From the NCBI GenBank assembly GCA_030267565.1, contig BRXU01000001.1, forward strand, positions 7,942,001 through 8,006,000: a DNA stretch of 64,000 nucleotides, read 5' to 3'. Under the pieces are notes generated by a model, which saw nothing but the letters and a program-made list of their open reading frames with translations, was not told where the DNA came from and did not search any database. Of the stretch, positions 47,695 through 60,000 are shown piece after piece. The DNA comes from Pleodorina starrii. Lineage: Eukaryota; Chlorophyta; Chlorophyceae; Chlamydomonadales; Volvocaceae. Positions within the stretch are counted from its first letter, which is position 1, and each line of letters starts with the position of its first letter. A program made the position numbers and the translations under genes.

Positions 47695-50600
47695 CTACGG
47701 CTTCGAGCCGCCGGCGTACGTCGCGCGACCTCTTGACGACATCGGTGCGGCCAGACCAACACCCGCCCCCATCATCGCCGTCGGGTGCGGTGGCGGCAAC
47801 GGCGGCACCGGGTTGCCATAGCCGCCCGAGTTTGCGAGGCCGCGCGCCATGGGCCCCAGCCCTACCGCCGGCGCGACCCCGGGTGGGGCATTTGGGACGT
47901 TGAGCTGCAGCTGCGGCACCGGGCCCGATACTACGCTCCGCGGTGTCGCGGCCCCAGACGCCGTCCCTCCGCCGCCCTGCTGTGGGTACGCAGCGCCTGG
48001 CTTCCCAGCTGGCCCGTGCTGCCCCATGAACGACCCAACGCGCCCGGCAATGCTGGCCATTAGGTTGGACTGCCGCCGCGGCGTAACGCCGCCGCCGGCC
48101 AGTCCGGCGGCACCACCGCTGGCGTTGGCGAAGTAGCCCTGGCTCGTGGCCGTCGAGGCGGTCAGCGCGGGGATCGCCCCGGAGGTCGACGTGCCCTTGC
48201 GCTGGCGCGGGGTCGTGACCCGGCGGACTAGCGTGCTGACCAGCGCGCCGACTTGGGTGGGGCGGGCGGACGCTGCATTATGAGATTGGCGGGGGAAGGG
48301 AAAGGGGTGAAAAGGGGGGAGGTGAAGCGTGTCCATCTCAGTACACTCTGTATATCAGCAGCTCAGTCATTTGTTGGAACAATGCAAGGAGCACGCGCAA
48401 GTCACGCCGACGCACCTTCCGCGGTGTTGCCGAAGACCAGCTGCATGAATTGCTCAGTGGCATCTGGGCCCGACAGCGTGCAGACCACATTGGCGCACGT
48501 CTCCATGCCAGCTGCGCGGGAAATGGACGAGGCAACGTGGAGGGGTTACGACTGTTTGGCCGTTGTGTTGACTCCCAGACACGAACGCCAGTCACTGACA
48601 TCACACCCACCGAAATGGCATGGATTCTGTTTCGCGCCCCATCACACACAGGTGCACAGGGTTTTGGGCACAGAGAAAGCAACAGCGTTAGCCGTTCTAC
48701 GACATCTGTTCATTCACATACTTCGTCACACACCTTCGTCGCGCGTGTAGTCCGGCTGCCACAGCTTCTTGACGAGCCGCATCTTGCGCTCCTTCTTGTC
48801 GGGAGGCACGTCCCAGGCTTTGTAGAGGGCCTCCCGCTCGGCGTCGGTGACCGAATGCCGCAGGCCCTGCGCCAGGACCTTTCGTTCCAGCTACACAAGG
48901 AGAGAAGCGAGGAACTGTCAAGCGGACTGATTTACTTGCTTTCTAACTATCTAGTGCGGGCTTGTCCATGACCCAGGGGCCTCTTTGAGATGTGCCTGCG
49001 TGCCTACCTCGAGCGCTCGCTTGGCCTTATCAAGCGGCTTGCAGCGGCCCAGGTAGTCGGCCTCTTTCTCAATCTGTTCGAGGCGGTGCCTCAGCCGGCA
49101 CTGCTCCATCTGCAGGTATAGTAACTCCTTGCACCGGAAATGCAAATAGAACCGGCTGCGGTAGGAGAGCGGCACGTGCAGCTTGTGCCACAGCTCGCAG
49201 ATGTCGGCGAGCAACATCTGCGCGGAAAAAGCGCAACAACAGGGGCACATGTCGCGCGTCAGCTGTGCCAAGGGGTTCTTGAGGAACCTGACTCAAGATG
49301 CTTGACTGGGTGGGTGGACCAACACATTCCAGGATAGGTCATGCGCGGAACCTTGCGCCTGCCGCCTGGTGAGCAAATGTAATGAGTCTTCCCTCGGGGA
49401 CCCCCCATAAGGGACCGGCGGCCTCAACCAATCGCGCAGAGCGCAGGACACATGTGCCAACGAGCTGTGGTGGCCATGTCGATACCGAAAGCAAAACCCT
49501 GACGGCATCCTCACCGAAGACGTCGGAGCTTTCACCCAGTCATCGTACTCGTCCACCACACCGCTGTTCTCTGCGAGAGTAGGGCGCACAAACGTCCGGC
49601 AGGACGCTACGATGAATGGACCGGGCTTGTGAAGGGAGGGGCTGAGCTGCTGCACTAATATCAGTGCTGGGCGACGTAGGTGAAGGCCGGCGGCAGGGCT
49701 TTTCGCACAAGCCGTCAGTACGGCGGCACCTATCGCAAAAGCCGTCTCTATGGCGACATCGTCCGTAGTAGCCCTGTGTACTGCATTTTAGAGGCAGGAA
49801 GCCTGACAACCCGACATGGACATCGCAAAACGCGTGAATGTCCCTACCGGCCGGGTTGTTCTGCAACGCCGCGTGCTGCAGCGCCACTGCTTGCGCCTTC
49901 CTCGCCATGAAGTGTGCCTCCTTAGCGGACTCGTTCGCCCGCTGGACCTCCTCCTGTGAAGGAAAAGAGGTCCAGCACATTCGTGTTCTCACGCAGTTTA
50001 TGCAACCGAACCATGATCGTGCTCTAACACATCAACTAGGACCAAGAACTCGAGCACACGACGAAACGCGAATGCCATGATGCAGAGTGTTCAGCCTTTT
50101 TCAGTGACAGTGATATGGGCCCCAACCCAAGACCGGCGCGCGGTACGACCGCACAAAGGTAACTGGCCTGGGCTTCGTCTTATCGGGCACGTACCTTGAG
50201 CGCTGCTATCTCGCTGCGGGCTTGCGCCTCCTGCTGCGCCGCCTCCACAAGCTGCATTTCCAGGTTTAGCACCTACGCGGTGGAGGCCACAAGTCGGCAT
50301 GCCTTAGAAAACGGTGCGGCTACGGCTAGGGGCACCGTACAGCAGCATAGGACGGACTCGTGACAGGCAGTAACCATGTCGATTCTGGCATGGAATTTTA
50401 TATGTACCACATGGCCCAGGCGCACGCACACGTGAACAACCGCAAGCGGGAGGGGCAACATCTTTCGCGCTGAGCGTGCAGGTACACGACGCGCACCTGC
50501 TTCATAAGCAGCTGCTTCTGCACGTTGAGTCGCTCGACGCGCTCCTGCTTCTCCTCGAACATGCCGCGGTACCGCTCCACTGCCTCCCGCATGGTGTCGA

Positions 50601-53600
50601 CATCCGCCTGCGCCTGCTCACGGAACGCGGCCTTCAGCCGAGACACCTCATTGGCGTACCTACATGGCAGTCGCACGGAGATGCACACCTGAGCCGCGAT
50701 TGCGTGCACTAAACCATGCAACCGCACGCCGGGTTGGGGTTTGGGAGATGCGATTGAGACAAAGGCCCTGGAAAGAGTTATCTGCAGGCAAGGTTGAGTT
50801 TCCGAAGGACATGCGTTTGTGCCGCAACAGGGGCAGGACCTCGTAGAGGCTTGAGCGTACCAGGCGTGTATGGCGTCCTTCTCGCGGCCGATGATTCGCT
50901 TTGCTCGCTCGGTGTCCCAGCGTAGGAGACCGCCACGGCTGCTCGCGCTGGTGGTGCGACGACCTCCCGACATGGGATCAAGGTCGGAAGCGTGCACCGA
51001 CAGCGACGGCGTGCGCATCCGCCTCAGGTTGAGGTCGTCCGCGTCGGCAGCGGGCCGCGGGCTGCACGTACCGGGGGAGAGGCGAAGGGCAAGTACAAAC
51101 CCTTACGCGGCTTGCGCGCTTCAAAGATGCACCAATGCGCGCATGGCGTTGTGCAACCCGCGTCAAACTTCGATCCCAAACTGCTAACAAAATCATGTGG
51201 ATGCAGAGGATGAGGGCGATCATACATGATTAATTTTCATAACGGGAGGGCAACCCACCTGTCGGCGCCATGCTGCTGGCTGGCCTCAGCCTGCATGGCA
51301 GGCGGCGGGTGCACCTGCACAGGCTCGATGCTCGTGGACGCGCCACCAGTCATCTGCAGCCGGCTGTTGGGTGTTACGCCGGGCAGGCCAGCGTTTGCGG
51401 CGGCTGCAGCTCCATGCGGCGAAGCTGCCAGACCGCGACGCGGGGACTTCATCAGCGCCACGCACTCGCCGTCCTCTCCGATATCCAGCAGAGCGCGGGG
51501 CAGCTTGTTGCCGGTGAGGCGCGAGGGGCTGGGGAGCGTTGCGGCCGTTGTGGCCGCGGCGACTTGCGCCGACGCTGAGGGGGAGTCGTAACGTGGCGCG
51601 CTCGTCGCCTCACCGTCGTCGTCGGCAGCCAGTGGCCGGCGGCCAGGCGTGCAGACGCCGTCAGGCTGCGGAACACCCGTTCGGTCCGCCGTGCCAGCGG
51701 CTGCGTCAGCGCCTGCCAGATCCTCGTCACCCTCTTCCAGCGCATCCGCCTCCTGCGATGCGCGGCGACAGAGAATGTGATGGATTGACCAGTGACTCGT
51801 AAACCTGCTCCGAACACCCTCTAGGCGGGATGTGCCGGTATTGGAACCCAGCCCCAGCTGTTTAAGAATCCCAGCTTCCCGCCCGATTCCCCACCTGCAG
51901 CGCGTTGTGCAGCCTCTCCAGCAGGTCTGGCATCTGTGTCAGACCGTCCAGCTGCAGGCTGGCCTCTGCAGGTGACACGGGGGCAGTTGTTGCCGTGATC
52001 TCTTGTGTTGCAGTGGGCCTCAAGGACGGGCCAAGGCCCATGCCAGGGCCTTAGCCAGCACTGCACACAACGAGCGCGCCCACGACCACCGCATTCCTTT
52101 ATCCCGAAGGCATAGCACGCGCCTATCGCGCGCCCCGTCCTTTTTCCCGCGCCGTACTCACCAACGCCTGTCTCCTTCATGGTGTCTAGTTTTCCCAGCA
52201 ACGAGTCGAAGGCCTCGTTGGCCTGCAGGTTGACCGTTTTCAGGCGCTCCAGGCGAGCAATTTCCGACCGCACCATGTCAATCACCCGAGTTTCTGGCTC
52301 GGAGTTCGCCTTCTGCTGCTGCTCCTGCCGCCGTGGGCTGCTGCATGACGATCCGTTGCCGGCCACCTCGCCTGGCGCCGCGGACCCGCTAGCACCGGCA
52401 CCAGAACCGGCCTGCGACCCGGCCGCCTGCGTCTCCTGCTCCCGCTGCTCCATATTGCGCAAGATTTGCGTCAACTGTGTAAGCAACCTGTCCGCGTTGT
52501 TAGGGGTTGCGCTAGCAGCCGCTGCGACCGCCGCCAGGACTTCAGGCTGAGACCTGTAGCAGCCGACCTCCGCTTGCAGCTCCAGCAACGCCTCCTCGGC
52601 CTCTGGCCCCTCGGGTCCCTGAGCTCGCAGGACGCGAAGAGCGGGTAACCTTATTCGGGAGAAGTCTGGATGCTTTCGTGTTCCCGCGCTGCGCATGTGC
52701 CTGTCCGAGCTCCGGACCCGTCATAACTTGGTGCAGTAAGTCATCTTGTTACTTGAATGCGCTCACTCGTTTGACATGTGTTTTATAACAGCATCGCCTC
52801 CACGGGTAAGCAACGTCGCCCCAACGCCCGGGCCGCACCTGCAGATTGCCGATCTCCATGCGCAGGTTGAAAGCGGACGCGACGGCCGCCGACTCCGCGG
52901 CATGCCTGGCGCGCCCAGCAACTGGGGACGGACCCGTGCGCATCATGTCGTGATCCGCGCGAAGCCTGTTGACCGCCTCGCGCACGTTCGGCGGCAGGAG
53001 GTAGTCCAGCAGCATGCGATTCGGGTGCGCAATGGACCTGCCGTACGGGAACAGGATTGAGAGGAGGTTTTAATGGAGTCCCCCAAAGTGATGGGTAGGT
53101 CACAGCGCAGTTAGTCGTCCATTCAGCCCGTTCTGGAAACGCTTCATAAGCCATGCGTACCCGCCAAATCCCTTCATGCCCTTTCCGGCGCTCGGGCGCT
53201 CACGAGCCTCCAGCGGCGACGGGTTGCCAGGCGTCCATGACGCCCGCACCCCTACGCCGCTTCCTCCAGCTGCAAGGGCGCCGAGCCCGACCCTGAAGGG
53301 CCCCGGAGTCCCTCCTGCCGCAATCGACGTCGTCAGGGACTCCAGTCCATCGAAGCTGCGCCGCACGCCCTGTTTGTTTGAGGGGGGGCCGGCATTGTTG
53401 GATAATGAGACGATTTTCTGGTGATGCACACAAAAGGCAAGGGATATTTGACAATCCAGCATGGCAGGACGAGATTGACGCGACTTGGGCCCAAGCATCT
53501 CAATCTTACCCGTGCGGGGCTGCTTGTCCCTCCGCGGATGATGAACTTCTCCATCTGCGCCAAGCGCCGCTCCAGCGCGGCACGCTCCTGGAGCGCTTGG

Positions 53601-56069
53601 CGCATCTACACGGACGGGCCAGTGCACGACACACACGAGCAACAACTCGTTGCGCCAAACCAGGCCGGCCGGAAGGACAGTGCTTGGTGGACACACAACA
53701 CGCGGGGCTGGTAGCCTTATCCCCATCGTTTTGGATACAAGAAGGATGGCGTGCCCCTCCCCACGCACCTGGTCCTCCCTGGCTTTGATTTGCGCGTCCT
53801 TCTCCGCAAGCAACTGTCTGGTCCCGCTTTGGTCCTGGAAGGTGTAACGCGGCAGGCAGGGCGGCAGGCAGGGCTTGCAGCGGGCGCAGCAAAAATACGC
53901 AGCAACCTTACGCGTGCGTTTTGAGATTGCAATGGCCGGGCCCTCCCGTAATCAATCCTTACGCCATGTCCACCAAGGCATCCTTTCCGCGCCGCGTATT
54001 GTTCTAGTTGTCAGTGATTTCGGGTACAACCTTGTGAGCTGCCCTACCGCCGGTCTCATCGCCCCTGCCAAAGGGTAAGGCGACCCGCATGCAGCGCATG
54101 AACAGGGCGACACCCACCAGCTTTCGCCGCAGCTCCAGAATCTCTGCCTCCATCTTGTGGATGATCGCCTGCTCGCCGCGCACCTCATTCATCACGGGCC
54201 GCATGGTCACGGCCTTCGCGTGGTTGGCGAAGTGCAGCGCGGCGCGACTGTTCTCAACAGACCCTACAGCGGGGGAGGCGCCGACCGGAGCTTTCAGTAC
54301 TTCGGTTGTACAACACAACTCAACCCAACATTACAAGCCGCAGATCACAACTAAGGCAGCGAGGTCAAGCAAGCGAATTTGTACACGGCTTGTTGACCAA
54401 CCGGCTTTCGTGTCCGCCGTGCGCGTATCTCGCGGTGAAACGTACTTGGATGCCCGTACCTTACAGCTCGAGCACCCCTACCCTGCAGGCCTCCCGCCGA
54501 ATCCCCCTGCCCCCTTGTGCACCCACCGGACGCAGGCGAAATCGTGCACACGATGGCCATGCGTGAGTTGCCCGACAGCGAGGGCTGCAGGATGCGTGTT
54601 AGGTTGGATTCGCGGTACGGCACGTGCTCTCCGCGCTTGCCCAACGCGCGTATGACTTTGCCGAGGGTCAGCAAGCTGACGTTGATGTTGCTCGCCTGCG
54701 GCGCGCAAGATGAGGGCACACTTGCTACTCAGCATTTCAGCGGGCGGGCAGACCCGACTGGCCCTGGCCCATCTGACACTCTGTGTGGACAACCAAGGCT
54801 GACGGGCAGAGGAACCAAAAAAGACATGGGCGACGCAAGCGGCGTGCCGTAAATGCGATGCCCTACTATAGCGACAAGATCTGAAGCCACGCGCGCGCAG
54901 CCATGTCTCACCTCTTTCTGGCGGATTTTTTCCCGGTCCGTGTCATCCGCCATGCTGGCCTGCGAAAGCCGCTCCGAACCTGCCAAGTCCACGAAGTTAA
55001 TGGTGGACAGCACCGGCGCCAGGGACCGGAGGCTGTCGCCGCCCCGCATGCTGTCGCCCTCCCCGCACGCGGAGCTGTCGTCGCTCATCAGGTCGTCGTC
55101 GTCCTCCACTGCGCACGTGTTGCCCCGAAATGACTTTGTTAAGGTTCTACAGATTTCGGCGCTTTCAGGGCATGGGGGGAAGGCAGGAGGGGTTCCCGTG
55201 GCTAACTTACCCGCTGAGAACGGTGCAGACCTGCTCTCCACGTATAGCCGCACCACGAGGTGCGACCGGCTGCTCTTCTGGTTCATTTTCGTCTCCCGCA
55301 CCTGGAGGCCACGGACGGCGTGTCAGCAGGGTCCCGTCTTGAAGCAAACCCAGGTATGCCCTGCCGAGTGCGGGCAATCACGCCCTGTTCCCTCCCGTCC
55401 CTCCCATTGCCCGCCCGGCATATGCACCTGGCGGCGGCCTTCCACCGCTTTCAGCATCTTCAGCAGGTGCTCCTCAGACTCGATGCTCTGTTCCGTAAGG
55501 TCCACGACGACGGGACCCTTGTCCTTATCGTCGCTGATTTTCAGGTTGGTGTCCACGTCAACGAGCAGATCATGCACCACCTCGTTGTACACCTCAATGG
55601 CGCACATCTTCAACACGAACTCCCGGTCACGCGAGTGCGCAATGTACTCGAAGATGTCCTTCGCAGCGTGGCGCATGACTGAGCGCATCGTTGTTGTCTT
55701 GCCGGATCCGGTCTGGCCATAGGCGAAGAGCGTGCAATTATAGCCCTTCATGGCTGACCGCAACATCGGCTGCGCCGCGGCTGCATACACGTCCTCGGAA
55801 GTTGTGCTCTCTCCAAAAACTCTGTCATACTGATACGATGACGGCAAGTAGGTGTTCTTCTCCTCGGCCAAGCATGACAGAGTGCCTGGGCCCGCTGCTG
55901 TCCACGCCACGGTCTCCTTGGCGTCTTTTTCATGTGGCAACAGCGGTCGGATGCGCACGCTCACCCAGACCTTCTCAGTCTTGCCGGCAGGCCGGACTGG
56001 CGTAATAATCTCTGAAGGCGCATTGCTGCCAGCTGGTGTGCCAAAAGGGCTGGGCTGAGGGTGAGCCAT
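47695..56069 (-). CDS. Kinesin-7, NACK/HINKEL class, with C-terminal NACK domain
   Basis: Twenty-one exons (1493 residues, phases agree): 56069-55428, 55301-55211, 55108-54912, 54695-54527, 54263-54118, 53834-53769, 53605-53510, 53369-53161, 53037-52839, 52618-52162, 51965-51895, 51752-51259, 51061-50861, 50659-50497, 50272-50195, 49953-49848, 49570-49515, 49217-49008, 48890-48734, 48511-48416, 48272-47695. The N-terminal motor has [10 protein letters not shown], the P-loop [13 protein letters not shown], switch I SSRSH and switch [11 protein letters not shown], then [20 protein letters not shown]. Coiled-coil and disordered segments follow. A NACK C-terminal domain is visible as [20 protein letters not shown] and [20 protein letters not shown] followed by [14 protein letters not shown] Gly/Ala-rich tail ends the protein. 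In land plants NACK kinesins carry and activate a MAPKKK at the phragmoplast to drive cell-plate growth. The alga divides with a phycoplast, so the exact role here is inferred. Confidence 0.93.
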
Positions 56070-57067
56070 TTAAGCAGCAGCTACCCCCACTTCGGGGTGT
56101 CGCGCAGGCCGCAATTATCCGATCAGGACCCAGCTACTACTTCATAGCTACTGATAGTACCAAGCAAGGGAAATAGGGGCAAGCCAGTCTCTCCTGCAGC
56201 CCAGTGGTTTTTGTGATGTGTTGACCACGCCGTAGGCTGATGCACTCAATGCTAAGGATTAATTATGATGGGATGTGATTTGAATATTTTTGTGATAAAA
56301 GCAACCAACTTACAGGCCGTCTATTTTTTCCGTCTGTCCTTGGCTTTTTGTATGGTACGGCGCATTTGGAGAAGCAGAGTTTTAACCGATGGCACTCTTG
56401 ACAGTACGGTTTGTGCCCAGATGCAATTGTTTGGCAATCTCACATAGTGGGCAGGGAGGCTTATGGCTTTATGTTTTATGTGCATAAACTCGACTTGCGA
56501 GCACGATTGCGGTTGGTTTGCACCCATGCAACATCCGATATAACACGCTGATGAGTTCGCAAACTGGTAAATAAATTGACCGCTGGGGCTGACAATCCAG
56601 ATGGGTTCCAGTGAGCCCCAGAACAACCCAGCTGAGGTGGAAGGCGCACGCCTGTTGTCTGATCACGGGTATGCACATGGAGGGCTCTGCCTGCGCCTCG
56701 CATAGTAAATAATGATGATCGCAGTGATGATCATGACACGCCGAGCGATTAATTAAGATGGTTAACCTCATGCTCTTCCTTCTGTACGACGCACTCGCCA
56801 CGCTGCTGCCTTGCAACTGCTTTGATTGGCGTCCAGAAGGCATGGCAGCTCACAGAGTAAGTCGGATCCTGCACTCCGACTGTCAGTCTCCACGGGAAAG
56901 GGCCAAGGCGTCCGGGGTCTACCCTGAAACCAAACACCTAATCGTGCCAAGTTCATGTCCACACGCGCGGCCGGGCTTGGCATCACGGCGCGGGCGCCTG
57001 CCTTACTTGGTATCCCAAAGTCCTCCCGCGGACTTCGCGCAGATAGCGCGCTGGCAAAGCGCGACCC
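56070..57067. promoter_or_regulatory. Divergent upstream region of kinesin and SLC1 genes
   Basis: About 1.0 kb of AT-richer sequence between two start codons pointing apart. No exon or conserved promoter element was identified. Confidence 0.5.
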
Positions 57068-60000
57068 ATGTGTGCTGCTGAGGGGCTGGCGGCCAGCCCC
57101 GCAGCAGCCGGCGCATTGGCCAGCGTCAACACACCGACAGCACCCCACAAACACGCACATCCACCCGCGCTCGCCCCCATGGCTTCACCTGCGGACCAAC
57201 ACCGCCGCCTGTATGCCTTTGCAGCCCATTGCTACGGTCGCGCGGGACGCCTCCGGCGCGCCGTCAGGCACTGCGTGCAGCACGAGCCGCTGCTTCTGGC
57301 CACGCTCGCGGGAGTGGCGGTTGGGGTGGTCCTGGGCACGGGGCTGTCGTTCGCCAACCTGTCGCCCCTGGCTCTGGAGGTCATCGGCCTGCCGGGTGAC
57401 CTGCTCATGCGCACGCTTAAGATGCTCGTCCTGCCGCTTATAACGGCGTCAGTTATGGCGGGTAAGGTTTGGGGAGTTGGGAGTTGGTTGTTAGGAGCTA
57501 AACGTTGGACCGTTGGTCGTTGGCCAGACTGGGCCCAGCGCGCGGCGCGGGCAAACACTTAAAAGCATGGGGGTTGTGGGAGTGTTGGGGCAGCGGGTCG
57601 CACCAGCTTGTTCAAGAGACGCACCGCCTCTTGGCCGTTGCCGGGGCCCTAGCGCGGCGGCCTAGCGGCACGCGCGGCGCGTGGTGCCCATTTTTCCTCC
57701 TCACCTTCCCTCCGCCTCCCTGTTGGTCCTGGGATGCGGGTGCCCGCAGGCGTGTGTGCGCTGCGGCAGTCCACGGCCGACATGGGCAAGGTGGCGCGCT
57801 ACACGCTGCTCTACTACTTCAGCACCACCATGGGTGCCGTGGTGCTGGGCATCGTGATTGTGAACGTCGTGCGGGTGAGGCGTCAACAGGTCTGCGCGTG
57901 CGCGTGCACCCGTGCGCGTGCACCCGTGCGCGTGCACCCGTGATCCCGGGCTTGGATCGACGGCTGAGCCCCCGGGCAGACCCCGGGACAGTAATCGCTT
58001 TCCTGGGTTTCGCTTCGCCGGCCACCTCTTGGCTGGTGATCACCGCACCACTTTGCGTACTGTCTACGGGGCAGTCCGGGGCAGTCCGTGAGACGGCCGC
58101 GCCAAGTACCGCAACAGGCTCCCTTCTCCCAACACCCCCCTCGCCCCACGTGCAATAAAACCACCACCTGACACAAAGCACTTTCTCCCTTTCGAGTTCG
58201 GCCTCCCCAGCCACTTGACCCGCTCCCCAACGTCGCCTACGTTCCTTCGCTGCGGTTTCGTATTCCTGAACACCCCCAACCCCGGAGCATACCGGTATCA
58301 CTCCCTGACCCCCCGAACCCGCATTCCTGGCCTCCTGTTCCCGCCAGCCCGGACGCGGCTCTCCCTTCGACCAACTGGACCCCTCCTCGGGCGGCGCCAG
58401 CAGCTGCCACGCCGCCAACCAGCAGAAGGTGGCCAGCCACACCGCCGCCGGGCAGCAGCACAGTCCCGCGGAGGCCTTCCTGGGTGTCATCAAGTCGGCC
58501 TTCCCGGACAACGTCTTCCAGGCGGCGGCCAACATGAACGTGCTGGGGGTGAGCGCGCCGTGGCGCATGGGTTGGGTTGGGTTGGGTTGGGTTGGGTTGG
58601 GCCGTGGCGCATGGGTTGAGTTGGGTTGGGTTGGGCCGTGGGCGCATGGGTTGGGTTACGCACAACCGGGTGACTCAGGCAAGATGGCTACAGGTGGCGT
58701 GCGGCTGGACAGGTATCGGCGTCAACGCCCGGCCCGTTTTCCGAGGTTGTTTCATATTTTCTCCAGGCGGCTCAAGCGGGCCTTCTAAGCCGCGGCTCAC
58801 CTCACCACACCCCACGCGGATGACCCCTCGTCGCGCTCATTCGTTCCCCCGCCCGCCTTGCGTATTGGCTAGCTGTTATCTTTCCCCGCTCACTCGGTCC
58901 GCTTCTCGGGGCTGTCACCGGGCGACCGAGGCGCGCGCCTTCCAAGCCGCGGCTCTCCTCTCGCCAGTCTCCACACCCCGCTGCTGAAGCGCTGACCCCT
59001 AGGCGCCTTCGATCCCCCGCCGGGTCGCGCATGAGCTGTTACCGGTACCCTTCCCCGCCCTCTTGTCGCTCTCCGCCATGCCCGCAGGCTCACGCGCCTG
59101 CCCTTTTCCCTCTTTCACCCCATCCGCCCCACCCCATAAAGGCGCATATCACTCCCTGACCCCATCCGCGCAGATCATCACGGTGTCGCTGCTGATGGGC
59201 GCCGCGCTGTCATCCATGGGCCCCGAGGCGGCGCCCATGGTAGCCCTCATCAACATCTTCAACGACGCAATCGGCAAGATCGTCAACTGGGTCATCTGGA
59301 CCTCGCCGGTGGGCATCGCCTCGCTCATCACCACATCCATCTGCAGGTGCTGCTGCAACACTGGGCGGGGGCCAACAAGGGAGGAACCGCGGCGAAGGGA
59401 GGGACTGGGAAGTGAGGAGGAGAAACGGGGGCGGAAGGCAGGCTCTCCACCCGCGAGACTTCCGAGCTGGAGGATGGCAAGGGAAGGATCTCAGCCATAG
59501 ATTTAGGAATGGGCCTGAGCGGAGCGCGCATGGGGGCGAGCCGCAAACGGTGCACATGCGGATGTGTGCGCGTGCATGGGGCACCGTCTTTGCAGGCTGG
59601 GGAGCGTGTGCGTGTGCATGTGCGGGTACCGGTAGCCGTCGCGGAAGGAAGGGAAGTCTCGGGAGATGGGCGCAGGAGACTGGTTGTCCGTGCGTGTGTG
59701 TGTGCTCTAACGGCGGGACGTTGAGAGCATGCCCGGCGGACGCGTGCCGTACATGTGCAGCGTGTACCGTACTTTCCCTTCGCGGCAGCGGATCCGCGGA
59801 TTCCGCGCAGGCGCGTTTACTGCACGCGCGCCTGCGTCTCGTCCCCGCCGCAGGGCCTGCAACCTGGCCGCTACGCTGGAGGCGCTGGGCCTGTTCATCC
59901 TGGCGGTGCTTCTGGGGCTGCTGCTGTGGGGCTTCCTGGTGCTGCCGATCATCTACTACGCCACCACGCGCCGAAACCCCGGTCAGGTGTACAGGTACGG

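Noticed and set aside
58566..58653. TTGGG pentamers as interstitial telomere repeats
   Set aside because: Green algal telomere units are of TTTTAGGG or TTTAGGG type. These pentamers are simple intronic repeats.
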